From positions 372,001 to 436,000 of the forward strand of contig JACJWF010000002.1 of NCBI GenBank assembly GCA_020637295.1: 64,000 nt of DNA, in the 5' to 3' direction. The number at the start of each line of letters is the position of its first letter. Position 1 is the first letter of the stretch. The notes below the pieces were generated by a model. That model was not told the origin of the DNA and searched no databases. It saw nothing but the letters and a program-made list of their open reading frames with translations. This DNA comes from Acidimicrobiaceae bacterium (GTDB lineage Bacteria > Actinomycetota > Acidimicrobiia > Acidimicrobiales > Ilumatobacteraceae). Shown in pieces: positions 1-9,000 of this stretch. Made by a program: the position numbers and the translations under genes.

Positions 1-149
1 TCGCGCCACGGCCTCCCGGTCACGATCAGCACCACGTGCCCGGCGGCCGCGGCCGCCGCAATCGCGGCCACCGCCTCCGCCGCCACGGCTCTGCCGTCGT
101 ACAGCGTGCCGTCCACGTCGAGCGCGACGACCATCGGGTTGCCCGTCAC
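1..149 (-). CDS. HAD-superfamily hydrolase, N-terminal fragment
   Basis: Only the first 49 codons lie in the window; the gene runs off the left edge. Residues 11-15 are DVDGT, the nucleophile motif of HAD phosphatases, followed by an Ala-rich helix and a hydrophobic strand ending VTGRP, as in Cof-type phosphatases (motif II region). The GTG start overlaps the TGA of the upstream glycosyltransferase (GTGA), so translation is probably coupled. Behind otsA, a trehalose-6-phosphate or sugar-phosphate phosphatase is tempting, but the specificity part is missing. An in-frame ATG at 134 is an alternative start. Confidence 0.75.
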   Translation of the reverse strand, partial: MTGNPMVVALDVDGTLYDGRAVAAEAVAAIAAAAAAGHVVLIVTGRPWR

Positions 150-1186
150 GCCATCACCTCCCGGCGGCCGGCGACCCGCTCGATGCGTGCCTCGTAGGCC
201 CGCACGTAGTTGGCGGCCATTCGCTCGATCGAGAACTCCTCGGCCACGCGCCGGCGGCACGCGGCCCGGTCCAGTTGGTGAACCTCGGCCAGGGCCGCGG
301 CGAGGTCGGCGTCGGATGCCCGGAGGAACCCGGTGACGCCGTCCACCACCAACTCCGGCGCCGCACCCCGGGCGGTGCCGACCACCGGCGTGCCGCAGGC
401 CATCGCCTCGATCATCGCCATGCCGAACGGCTCGTCCCACTGGATCGGGTTCAGCAGCGCGACGGCGCCGGCCAGCAGCGCCCGCTTCCCGGCCGCGTCG
501 ACCTCGCCCACGTACTCGATGCCGCCGCCGAGGTGGGGGCGGACGAACTCGTCGAAGTACGCGTGCTCGCGGTCCTCGCGCATCTTGGCCGCGATCTTCA
601 GCGGCACGCCGGCCTCACGGGCGATGCGCACGGCGTGGTGCACCCCCTTGTCCGGGGCCATCCGGGTGAGCATCGCCGCGTACCCGCCGCTGCCGTCGCC
701 CCTGGGGAACGTATCGACGTCGATGCCGTGGTGGATCACCGCGGCGATCGGGACGGTCGTGGTCGCGGCGTGGGACCGCGAGATGGCCACCACATCGGCG
801 TGACCCGCGGCCGCCCCGAAGATCGCCTCGTTGGAGCGGTTGAACGGGTTGTGGTTCGTGGCCACCACCGCACGCCCTGGGTGGAGGGCGGCACACACCG
901 GCCCGCCCACGGTGTGGTCGCTGACCACGTCGCAGTCGGCGGTCAGGCCGTAGGCGCCGAGCGCGTGCTCCAGTTCGATGCGCGCCCTGCCCATCGGCAC
1001 GGTGTCCCCGGCGGGGACGACGGAGCAACGCTCCACCGGGCAGGTGGAGTCCGGATGTCCCACCAGCAGGACGTCGTGGCCGAGGCCGGCGAGGCCGCGG
1101 CACAGCCCGTCCACCACGGCCTCCGTGCCCCCATAGGAGGGCGGGGGGACGGGCAACCAGGCAGGGGCGATGACGCCGACCCTCAT
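146..1186 (-). CDS. GT4-family glycosyltransferase
   Basis: A 346-residue retaining GT-B glycosyltransferase. The N-terminus (MRVGVIAPAW...PPSYGGTE) is the Rossmann acceptor domain with the Gly-rich loop of GT4 enzymes. E252 and E260 form the E-x7-E nucleotide-sugar motif (EPFGMAMIE). The ATG overlaps the otsA stop as ATGA, and the stop overlaps the HAD start, giving a three-gene unit otsA-GT-HAD. This suggests a role in trehalose or glycoside/compatible-solute metabolism, or capping of a glycan. Donor and acceptor cannot be read from sequence. The reading frame stays open upstream inside otsA, but family similarity begins at this ATG. Confidence 0.88.
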   Translation of the reverse strand: MRVGVIAPAWLPVPPPSYGGTEAVVDGLCRGLAGLGHDVLLVGHPDSTCPVERCSVVPAGDTVPMGRARIELEHALGAYGLTADCDVVSDHTVGGPVCAALHPGRAVVATNHNPFNRSNEAIFGAAAGHADVVAISRSHAATTTVPIAAVIHHGIDVDTFPRGDGSGGYAAMLTRMAPDKGVHHAVRIAREAGVPLKIAAKMREDREHAYFDEFVRPHLGGGIEYVGEVDAAGKRALLAGAVALLNPIQWDEPFGMAMIEAMACGTPVVGTARGAAPELVVDGVTGFLRASDADLAAALAEVHQLDRAACRRRVAEEFSIERMAANYVRAYEARIERVAGRREVMA

Positions 1187-2688
1187 GACGCCACCCTCCC
1201 GCCGGCGGCGCGGCCCGGGAAGCGGAAGGGGCGGGTGACGGGCGCCGCCCGGAGCCGCTCCACGAAGCGGCGGGCCCAGTGGTGCACGTCGTTGGCCTCG
1301 ACCGCGTCCCGCATCGTCGACATCCGCTCGTGCCGCTCCATCGGCGACATGCGGAACACGGCCACCATCGCCCGCTTGATGGCCTCGATGTCGTACGGGT
1401 TGACGATGATCGCCCCTGGCATGTCGTGCGCGGCGCCGGCGAACTCGGACAGCACCACGGCCCCGTCGAGGTCGGTGCGGGCCGACACGAACTCCTTCGC
1501 CACGAGGTTCATCCCGTCGGCCAGCGAGGTGACCACCAGCGCGTCCGCCCGCCGGTACCAGGCCGCCAGCTCCGGCCCGTCGAGGGGCGTGTCCAGGTAC
1601 TGCACCGGGCCGGGCGAGCCGGGGGTGGCGTGCCGCTGGTTGATCCGCTCGGCCAGGCCCTCCACGGCCTCCTTCTCCTCCTGGTAGGCCGGCACATCGG
1701 TACGGGTGGGCACCGCCACCTGCACGAACCGGCACTTGGCCGGGTCCAGCTGCCCGTCGTTGAGGAGCTCGCCGAACGCCTGGAGGCGTTGCACGATGCC
1801 CTTCGTGTAGTCCAGCCGGTCGATGCCGAGGTACACCACCACGCCCGGCTCGGCGAGTGCGGTCGCGCCCGCGGACGCGTCGTCGCCGAGCGCCGCCCAC
1901 TTGGCGACGTCGACGGAGATCGGGAAGGCGTCCACCACGGAGGCGCCCCGCCGGCCGCGGCGCAGCGGGCCGACGAAGCGGTGCATGGCGTCCTGGAAGT
2001 TGTGCACGTCGTCCTCGGTCTGGAAGCCGATGACGTGCGCGTCGGCCATGCCCAGCAGCAGTTCCCGCCGCCACGGCAGCGTGCCGAACAGGCGCGGGCC
2101 GGGGAACGGGATGTGGGAGAACAGGCCGACCCGCAGGTCGCGCCGGCGCGCCCGCACCATCGCCGGCACGAGCAGCAGGTGGTAGTCGTGCACCCACACG
2201 AGGGCGCCGGGTGGGGCGACCTCCACCACCATGTCGGCGAAGTGCTGGTTGACGTGGCGGTAGGTGCGCCACCAGGAACGGCGCAGTTCCGGCTGCTGCA
2301 GCCGGTTGTGGAACAGCGGCCACAGCACCGAGTTGGCGAAGCCGTCGTAGTAGCCGTCCACCTCCGCGGCCGTCAGGGGCACGGCGTGGAGCGTCAGCCC
2401 GTCATCGGGCAAGGGGCTGGTCGGCGCCCCGACCTGGCCGGTCCAGCCGATCCAGTGCGAGCCCTCCGTGACCACGGACGACAGCGCGGAGGCGAGGCCG
2501 CCGGGGCTGCGCTCCACCGCGCCGTCGCTGGTGATGGTGATCGGCAGCCGGTTGGCCACGATCACCAGTGCGTCCGAGGCCGATTCCGGCTTCGTCGTCC
2601 GCCCGGCCATCCGAGTGGCCGGCCGTCGTATGTGGGGGCGTGACAGGGCACGCCCATTTCGATTCCCGGGCGTCGCCGATGCGATCAC
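1183..2688 (-). CDS. otsA: Trehalose-6-phosphate synthase (GT20)
   Basis: Makes trehalose 6-phosphate from a nucleotide-glucose and glucose 6-phosphate in the cytoplasm. About 501 residues, normal for OtsA. Visible family motifs: IVANRLP near residue 44, SPGGL near 61, WVHDYHLLLVP near 165, RLDYTKG in the middle, and DGMNLVAKEFV in the C-terminal donor domain. Start choice: an AGGAGG lies five bases before the GTG at 2688; the more upstream GTG at 2694 overlaps that Shine-Dalgarno and is unlikely. About 40 N-terminal residues are a poorly conserved basic tail. The stop overlaps the GT4 gene (ATGA). No OtsB is complete in the window; the truncated HAD gene could supply that step. Confidence 0.95.
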   Translation of the reverse strand: MIASATPGNRNGRALSRPHIRRPATRMAGRTTKPESASDALVIVANRLPITITSDGAVERSPGGLASALSSVVTEGSHWIGWTGQVGAPTSPLPDDGLTLHAVPLTAAEVDGYYDGFANSVLWPLFHNRLQQPELRRSWWRTYRHVNQHFADMVVEVAPPGALVWVHDYHLLLVPAMVRARRRDLRVGLFSHIPFPGPRLFGTLPWRRELLLGMADAHVIGFQTEDDVHNFQDAMHRFVGPLRRGRRGASVVDAFPISVDVAKWAALGDDASAGATALAEPGVVVYLGIDRLDYTKGIVQRLQAFGELLNDGQLDPAKCRFVQVAVPTRTDVPAYQEEKEAVEGLAERINQRHATPGSPGPVQYLDTPLDGPELAAWYRRADALVVTSLADGMNLVAKEFVSARTDLDGAVVLSEFAGAAHDMPGAIIVNPYDIEAIKRAMVAVFRMSPMERHERMSTMRDAVEANDVHHWARRFVERLRAAPVTRPFRFPGRAAGGRVAS

Positions 2689-2806
2689 GGTCACCTCCTA
2701 CGGCACCGTCGCACGGCGGATTCAGGTTCCACGCCGCGCACACAGGCGCCTTCGTGAGCGCGACAAGTCTACCCCGGACGGCCGGCGAGGTGGCCGCGGC
2801 GCCCCG

Positions 2807-3577
2807 TCAGCCGAGGAAGCGGCCGACGGTGAGGAAGCCGGTGTGCGCGACCATGCGGTGGTCCGGGCGCACCGCCTGTCCCTCCACGTACCAGCCGCGG
2901 TGCAGCACCTCCAGCGTGCGGGTGCCGTTCCACGCCTTGGAGGCCATGGCCTCGCGGGTCTGCGAGGCCTGCATGATCGAGGGCGTGTAGGCCACGAGGA
3001 TGCCGCCGGGACGCAGGGCCTCCTGGGCGTGGGGCACCACCCGCCACGGCTCGGGCAGGTCCAGGACCACACGGTCGAGGTCGCGCTCGTCGATGCCCTC
3101 GTAGCAGTCGCGCAGGTGCAGGTCGTAGCGGTCCAGTACGCCGTCACCGAGGAAGCTCTTCACGTTGGCCAGCGCCCGGCCGAGGAAGTCCTCGCGGATC
3201 TCGTAGCCGACGATGTCCGCACCCCAGCGGAGCATGGTCATGCTGAGCGCGCCGGAGCCGACGCCGCTCTCCAGCACCCGCACGCCGGGGCCGATGTCGG
3301 CCAGCATGCAGATGGGCGCGAGGTCCTTCGGGTAGATCACCTGGGCGCCGCGGGGCATCTCCAGCACGAAGTCCTCCAGCGTCGGGCGCAGGCAGGTGTA
3401 CTTGGCGCCCTTGGTGCTGACGGCCACCAGCCCCTCCGGCCGGTCGATGATGTCGGCGTGCGGGATGAACCCGGCGTGGCTGTGGAACTCGGCGCCCTCG
3501 GCCAGCGTGATCAGGTAGCGCCGCTGCTTGCTGTCCAGCAGCAGCACCTTGTCGCCGGCGGCGAACGGTCGGTTCAT
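2807..3577 (-). CDS. trmI: tRNA (adenine-58-N1)-methyltransferase
   Basis: A 256-residue class I SAM methyltransferase that methylates N1 of A58 in the tRNA T-loop as a tetramer. The N-terminal beta domain is followed by the SAM loop LESGVGSGALS at 102-112, the acidic YEIRED at 125-130 and the LDLPEPW motif typical of TrmI. The ATG overlaps the stop of the upstream thiolase gene (ATGA). In Thermus, m1A58 promotes thiolation of position 54, so co-transcription with ttuA and ttuB fits one modification pathway. In many actinobacteria trmI sits beside proteasome genes; here its downstream neighbour is otsA. Confidence 0.93.
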   Translation of the reverse strand: MNRPFAAGDKVLLLDSKQRRYLITLAEGAEFHSHAGFIPHADIIDRPEGLVAVSTKGAKYTCLRPTLEDFVLEMPRGAQVIYPKDLAPICMLADIGPGVRVLESGVGSGALSMTMLRWGADIVGYEIREDFLGRALANVKSFLGDGVLDRYDLHLRDCYEGIDERDLDRVVLDLPEPWRVVPHAQEALRPGGILVAYTPSIMQASQTREAMASKAWNGTRTLEVLHRGWYVEGQAVRPDHRMVAHTGFLTVGRFLG

Positions 3578-4542
3578 CGTCTCCCTCTTCCCTTGCCCAG
3601 CACCAACTCCACGGGTACCGGTTCGTGTGCTCGCGACTTCTCGGCCACCCGGCAGAACGCGCACAGGTCGCCGGTGGTGGGTGCCCCGCAGGAGCGGCAC
3701 TCCTGCAACGTGTCCGTGGCGGCGGCGGTGGTGCCGGCCAGCAGCGGGGCCATGTTGTCCAGGAAGTTCAGGTAGAAGCTGGCCTTGCTGCCCGGCGACT
3801 CCTGCTCGATGGCGTTCAGCGCGGCCTTGTAGGCGAGGTGCTTGTTGCCCTCCGCCATCGGGCATTCGTCCACCAGGTAGTCGATGCCGCGGACGATGCA
3901 CCACGCCGCGGTCTCGCGCTCCGTCAGGCGCACCAGCGGCTTGACCTTCTTGGGGAACCCGTGGCGGGCAGGCAGCACGGGCAGCTGGCGGGCCAGGTAC
4001 TCGACGTCCCACCGCAGGGTGTTGCCGAACAGGACGGCCGCCTCGTCGTCCAGGTTGTGGCCGGTGACCAGCACGGTGTAGCCGCCGTCCAGGGCCGCCT
4101 TGTCGAACAGGTGGCGCTTGCTGGTGCCGCACGCGCTGCACGGCACGCGCCGGGTGGCGCGGGAGGCCGTCGGGACGTCGAAGCCGTACTCGTCGCGCAG
4201 GTCGATGGTGACCAGGTGCAGGCCGCGCTCGGCGGCGAACGCCTTGGCGTACTCCCCCGACACGTCGCTGTACTCGCCGATCCCCAGCCCGATGTACAGC
4301 CCGTCGGCCTGGTAGCCGAGGTCGATCAGCAGGTCCCACACGGCCAGGCTGTCCTTGCCGCCGGAGACCGCCACGAGGATGCGGTCCTCCGGGGTGAGCA
4401 TGGCGAACTTCTCGATGGCCTTGGTCACCTGGCGGCGGCACAGCTCCATGAAGTGCTCGGCGCAGAAGTTGGCGTTGTGGCGCGGCAGGTCGATGATGGC
4501 CGGGCCGCGGCAGGTGCGGCACTTGGAACCGGCGGCAACCAC
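3574..4542 (-). CDS. ttuA: TtuA/Ncs6-like tRNA 2-thiolation enzyme
   Basis: A 322-residue PP-loop ATPase of the TtuA/TtcA group. The P-loop SGGKDS is at 60-65. C135 and C138 (PCSAC) and C227 have the same spacing as the three cysteines that hold the [4Fe-4S] cluster of Thermus TtuA (3 and 92 residues from the first). A zinc knuckle is visible at the N-terminus (C8, C11, C27, H30) and another at the C-terminus (C282, C285, C294, C297). It should adenylate a tRNA uridine and receive sulfur from the carrier encoded immediately upstream. The GTG start abuts the carrier stop (TGA|GTG), and the end overlaps trmI. TtcA-like position-32 thiolation is less likely given the carrier partner and zinc knuckles. 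Confidence 0.87.
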   Translation of the reverse strand: MVAAGSKCRTCRGPAIIDLPRHNANFCAEHFMELCRRQVTKAIEKFAMLTPEDRILVAVSGGKDSLAVWDLLIDLGYQADGLYIGLGIGEYSDVSGEYAKAFAAERGLHLVTIDLRDEYGFDVPTASRATRRVPCSACGTSKRHLFDKAALDGGYTVLVTGHNLDDEAAVLFGNTLRWDVEYLARQLPVLPARHGFPKKVKPLVRLTERETAAWCIVRGIDYLVDECPMAEGNKHLAYKAALNAIEQESPGSKASFYLNFLDNMAPLLAGTTAAATDTLQECRSCGAPTTGDLCAFCRVAEKSRAHEPVPVELVLGKGRGRR

Positions 4543-4740
4543 TCAGGCGCCCCCGGAGATGACGGGGCGGATCTCCACCACGTCGTCGTCGGTCAGCGAC
4601 GCGTCACCGGGCACGAGCGTGCCGTTGCAGATCACCAGGTGCGACTCGCGGGGCAGTTCCAGCCGGGCCAGGAGGGAGTTCACCGTGTGGCGACCCTCCA
4701 CCTCCACCTCGCGCTTGGGGTTGCGCAGCAGCACCTTCAT
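4543..4740 (-). CDS. ttuB: TtuB-like ubiquitin-fold sulfur carrier
   Basis: A 65-residue beta-grasp protein of the ThiS/MoaD/TtuB class, starting MKVLLRNPKREVEVEG and ending RPVISGGA. The near-terminal Gly-Gly is the residue pair that is adenylated and thiocarboxylated in such carriers. Adjacency to the PP-loop thiolase argues for TtuB rather than ThiS or MoaD, since no thiamin or molybdopterin genes are near. Oddity: one Ala follows Gly-Gly, so the tail may need trimming before activation. No E1-like activating enzyme is in the window; a MoeB/ThiF homologue elsewhere would be required. Confidence 0.8.
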   Translation of the reverse strand: MKVLLRNPKREVEVEGRHTVNSLLARLELPRESHLVICNGTLVPGDASLTDDDVVEIRPVISGGA

Positions 4741-4778
4741 CCGGCCATTGTGCCCGCCGCGGGCGGCGGAGCGGGCGC

Positions 4779-5054
4779 TCAGGCGGCGGTGCGGGCCCGC
4801 TTGGCGGCCTTGCGCTGCCGGCGGGTGGTGGGCGGGATGGCTTCCAGGCGCACGAACTGGCCGGGCTTCAGCTTCTCCGTGGCCACGATCTCCTCGTTCT
4901 TGCCGAACGCCTTCTTCAGCAGCTTCGGGGTCCACAGGACCGCGCCGACGGCCATCCAGCCGCGGCGGCCGCCGAGCACGCCCTTGTAGACCGCGCCACG
5001 GCGGAGGTAGGCGACCGGCGAGAGGAACGAGCGCAGTGAGGTGGGGCGGGCCAC
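4779..5054 (-). CDS. Small basic hypothetical protein
   Basis: A 91-residue protein that I do not recognise. It has a basic N-terminus, a weakly hydrophobic centre (WMAVGAVLWTPKLL, about 33-46) and a very basic Lys/Arg/Ala tail. It lies four bases after the small membrane protein upstream and 38 bases before the ttuB-like gene, so it probably belongs to the same transcript. The GTG start was chosen because it directly follows that stop. It could be a membrane-surface protein; nothing supports a more specific role. Confidence 0.6.
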   Translation of the reverse strand: MARPTSLRSFLSPVAYLRRGAVYKGVLGGRRGWMAVGAVLWTPKLLKKAFGKNEEIVATEKLKPGQFVRLEAIPPTTRRQRKAAKRARTAA

Positions 5055-5058
5055 GCGG

Positions 5059-5265
5059 CTACACCCGGCGGATCTCGACCAGCGTGGTCTTCTTCTTCCC
5101 CGACCGGCGACCGAGGAAGTAGAACAGCAGGAGCAGCACGATCCCGCCGACGGCGGCCACCGTCACCAGGCTCTGCTTCTTGTCCTCCAGCTTGCCCTGC
5201 AGGCCGTCCTGGACTTCCTTGAACTTGGACTCCAGGTCGGCGCGGGAGATCTTCTCCTGGGCCAT
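5059..5265 (-). CDS. Small single-pass membrane protein
   Basis: A 68-residue protein with a charged, probably helical N-terminal half (residues 1-31), one strong transmembrane segment (about 33-52, VTVAAVGGIVLLLLFYFLG) and a basic tail, so the N-terminus is probably outside. The ATG shares one base with the stop of the holin-like gene (TGATG). Such tiny partners commonly follow actinobacterial holin-X proteins. Its role is unknown. Confidence 0.7.
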   Translation of the reverse strand: MAQEKISRADLESKFKEVQDGLQGKLEDKKQSLVTVAAVGGIVLLLLFYFLGRRSGKKKTTLVEIRRV

Positions 5266-5615
5266 CAGCGCTGCTCCTTGTTGAGGGGTTGCTTGTTGAT
5301 CCGCGAGAACGCGACGCCGGCGACGAGGAGGCAGGCGAACAGGCCGATGCCGTACGGCAGCAGGCTCATCCAGCGGCCGTGAAACGTGCCCGGCCACTCC
5401 GTCTGCACCATGCGCAGCACGCCGAGAGCCAGGAAGGCGGTGGCGATGCCAATGCACAAGGCCCCGGCGACACCGAGCCCGATCCACCGGCCGGCGCCCT
5501 TCAGGGGACCCTGGATCTCCTGGCGGGCGTAGTCCTTGACGAGCTGGATGGTCTGCCCGATGGGGCCTTCCGCCTCGGCGGTCTTCTTCTGCTGGTCCTT
5601 GTCGGCCACGGCCAT
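5265..5615 (-). CDS. Holin-superfamily-III-like membrane protein
   Basis: A 116-residue protein resembling the actinobacterial 'Holin-X' (DUF1469-like) family: a polar N-terminus, then two transmembrane hairpins (about 45-68 and 85-106) separated by a short loop. The family is found in ordinary chromosomes and is not evidence of a prophage. The ATG at 5615 was chosen because the protein starts MAVADKDQQKK there and the upstream extension is atypical. It is the first gene of a six-gene run ending in trmI; the promoter should lie in 5616-5800. Confidence 0.72.
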   Translation of the reverse strand: MAVADKDQQKKTAEAEGPIGQTIQLVKDYARQEIQGPLKGAGRWIGLGVAGALCIGIATAFLALGVLRMVQTEWPGTFHGRWMSLLPYGIGLFACLLVAGVAFSRINKQPLNKEQR

Positions 5616-5800
5616 ATGTGTAGCACGCCACGGCCCACTTCCCCACCGGAGCGCCGGATTCGCAACAGAACAACCGTCAATCGAACCTGCGGCATCCCGT
5701 CTTCGCCTCGGCGGGCCCGCAGCGACACATACCAAGGATCACGTCGATTACTCACGGATTGGAGGGCCTACGAGCACTCCACCCACCACCCCGCAGGGCT

Positions 5801-6085
5801 CTATTCGTTCATCTCGTCCGAGGAGGATTCGTCCACCGAACCCGCTAAGTCGGTAGCTGTCGCGGCCACAACGAGTGACAACCAGTGGCGGACTACCGCA
5901 ATGGGTAGCTCCGAGCGGCCTCGAGTTTGCAGCGTCGCCTGCGACGAGTCCGGGGGAATCCGTATCCAACCGAAGAACCCGTCCGGGTTTGAGAGCTCGA
6001 CACACTCGATCACCCAGTCATCGGTGCCGGACGGGCTGGTGGCGGTGAACTCGTACAGCCGGTCGGCGAACTCAAAATACGACAT
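5801..6085 (-). CDS. Probable immunity protein of the RHS toxin
   Basis: A 94-residue acidic protein lying ten bases downstream of the stop of the RHS toxin gene on the same strand. It is small, apparently soluble, has no signal peptide and ends in a Ser/Asp/Glu-rich tail (VDESSSDEMNE). I do not recognise the family. The immunity assignment is positional: polymorphic toxins are nearly always followed by a small cognate immunity gene. The ATG at 6085 was preferred over the in-frame start at 6124 because AGAGGA lies five bases before it and the earlier start would overlap the toxin gene. Local composition is visibly more AT-rich than the housekeeping flanks. Confidence 0.68.
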   Translation of the reverse strand: MSYFEFADRLYEFTATSPSGTDDWVIECVELSNPDGFFGWIRIPPDSSQATLQTRGRSELPIAVVRHWLSLVVAATATDLAGSVDESSSDEMNE

Positions 6086-6095
6086 CCTCGTCCTC

Positions 6096-9000
6096 TCATG
6101 GGTCAAGAAACCCGATGAACTCACCGTTCGGCCCGTAGCGAACTCCGTAGCTAGGGCCCCAGAAATCAGTCACCTGCCCGAAGGACGGGTGGTTCCACGT
6201 CTGAACCGCAGTGGACGGCGCCGTGAGCAGGTCGTCCACGAGCGTCTGCCCCAGTTCGTTGTATCCGCTCGCGGTCGTGCTGCTAGGCGTCGGGATAGCG
6301 CTACCCGGCCGACTGGCGTGCTTCTGTGCGGCGCGTCCCGCTGCCGTAAGCCCGTTTCGATCCGGCGCTGCCGCAGCCCGGGACAGATCGTCGAGGCTCC
6401 CGCAGTTGTGCACCAGCACCGACTCGCCGCCTGCGACGACGAAGTACGTGTGGATTCCGTCGACAGTCAGGTTGTGAACCCGCCGAACCGCAGCGAACTC
6501 CCTGGTGGACACGACTGTGGTCGTTGATCCATCTGCCTCCAAGAGTCGATCTCCCGCCGTAAGATCCGTCGCATCGACCCAACGGCGGTCACCAGCGACC
6601 CAGAACGGATGCTTTGCCGTGGCCACGATCGCGCGCTCAACTCCGTTGCCTGTGATGACGACCTCGACCAGGTCCTTTCGCCCGTCACCCAGGATCACGT
6701 CTGTAACGGCCCTGCCTCCTTCGACCCCGCTCTCCGGATCGGCAGCTCGGACACGATCTCCGACCTCGACATCCTCGATCCCCTTCGTCGTACCGTCAGC
6801 CATCAACACCTGCGTGCCGGGAACGAAGCTGTTCGACCTGCAGGCGGCGCCCAGGAAGTCGTCGACGGAGTTTGTGGCATCCATCGCCTCGTCGGTGAGC
6901 CTTAACGCCTCCCCGCCTGAGTCCGCCACGTTGTCGACGGCCCTCGCCGCGTCGATGGCTTCGTCGGCGTGACGGCCGACGGTGTCGAGCACCTGACCCG
7001 CCGCGCTGCTGGCCCCCGGGACAAGCGCCATCGCGCAGGCCAGTGCATCGCCATCGACGATGCAGTGATACGCATCGATCGCCTCGCCGATCACTGGGAT
7101 AAAGCCACCTACAAACTCAAGGAAGTCGAACAGGCCACCGCCGGTGTAGTGGGGGGATTTGTCGGGATGCGTGCAATTGCGGTCGCTGTCCCAACACATT
7201 GGATCTTCGTCATTCAGACCCGCGCTGCCGCCACGATCTGCACCGCACCCAGGCCCCTCGTGAACGGAATAGCCACCTACGCGGCTGCCGATACATAGCC
7301 CCGACGGATCGCTGTACGTTACGGGACTACCTGCACCGTATAGGTAAGGGGTTGCCGTGCTCTCGACAAGCGGGTCGACCGAGGTGAAGATGCCCACCTC
7401 AGGGTCGTAGTAGCGGGCATTGAGGTATGCAAGGTCCACGACCGCGTCGGTGATCTGCCCGAGAAAGCCGAAGTTGTTCACCAACAGGCCTGATCGGAGG
7501 CTTCCGTACGGTGAATAGCGCAGCACGGAGGTGCCGCCGGTTGTGCTGTTGACGGTGGTCGTGATCGACGCTTGGAGATTCGTGGAAGTCCAGGTGCATG
7601 CGTCTCCACCCGCGGTCAGGTCGCCTCGTTGGGCTCCGGCGTAACTCCGTACCGAGTTAACGGCGTTCGGTGCCACCGATGTCCATTGGTATTGAATCGC
7701 GCCGATGGTGATGGTCTTGGTGGTGGCGCCGCCGGAGACTTCGACGGTGCGGAGGGCGCGTTGGCCGCTGGCATCGTAAATGTTGGTCTGGGTGACGGCC
7801 GGTTGACCGGGCTGGGCAACGATCGTCGACTCGAGTCGGTTGTGGGCATCCCAGTAGTGGTCGGTGCTGGTCGCGGGGTTGGTGGTGTGGTCGATGTCTT
7901 TGGTGGTCGAGCCGTTGCAGTTGTAGGTGTACTCGTGGCCGCTGGTGGTTGAGGTGGAGCCTGGCGCGGTGATGTAGGCGGTGGCGTGTGGCTTGGTGGA
8001 GTTCGTGTCAGCGGTGCACGTACCGGCCGGTGTGCTTCCGGTGGTGTCGTATTGGCGGGTGCTCGTGGTGCTGCCGTTGGTGAGGAACTGGTCGAGGGGG
8101 TTGAAGGTGTAGGACTCGTCGTAGGGGGCGGGCCCGGTAGGTGTGGTGGGTGGAGTGCAGGTGGTGTTGCCGCCGGCGAGGGTGTAGCCGCGGGTGAGAC
8201 GCTGACGTGCGTCGTATTGGAAGCACTCGGTTTCGTCGTTGGTGGTGCCAACCGGGTTGTGGCGGATGCGGGCGGGGTTGCCGACAGCGTCGTAGGTGTA
8301 GGTGTCGTTCTGGATGAGGGTGGTGGTGGGGTTCTGACTCGTCGGCGGGGTGATGGAGTTCGCCGTGAGGTTGGAGACGATGCCGTCGCTGGCCTGGTAG
8401 GTGTAGGTGCGGGTGAGGCCGTAGGTGGAGCCGGTGCCGCCCATTGTCCTTCCGGTGATTCGTCCGGTCGGGTCGTAGGTGGTACTGGCGACGTAGGTGA
8501 ATCCTCCGTCGTAGTCGCTGGTGGAGCCGATGGGCATGCCGAGCGTGTTGAAGCTTGCGGCGGCGGTCTCAGGGTCTTCAAGGTTGGTGGTGATGCCGGT
8601 GCCGAAGTTCATGGCGGGGTAGATGGTCTGCCAGATCTGGTCATCGCGGGTGTAGAGCTGTTCGGTGGTGAACGCGGTGTCGAGGAAGTCGTCCTCGGGG
8701 TGGGCGGTGTCGGGGTTGTCGGCGGCGTTGACCTGGACGGTGGTCTTGGTCAGCCGACCGCGTGCGTCGAACGCGCCGGTGGGGACGGTTGCCGTGACCT
8801 GTGCGTTGCCGGTTCCGTCGTAGCTGATTGCCGTGGCTGTGGCACCGTATCCACCGAGGTACGGGTCGTAGGTCCAGGCGGTGAGCAATGGCCAGTTCGT
8901 CCGGTCCGCGTCGTTGCAGGCGTCTTCTTGAGACGCGATGTGTTCGAAGGTGGGCCGGCCGAGGTCGTCGTATTCGTAGAAGCGGAGTTGGCCGATGGCG

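Noticed and set aside
5265..5615. Holin-like gene as evidence of a prophage
   Set aside because: No other phage gene nearby; this family is common in ordinary actinobacterial chromosomes.
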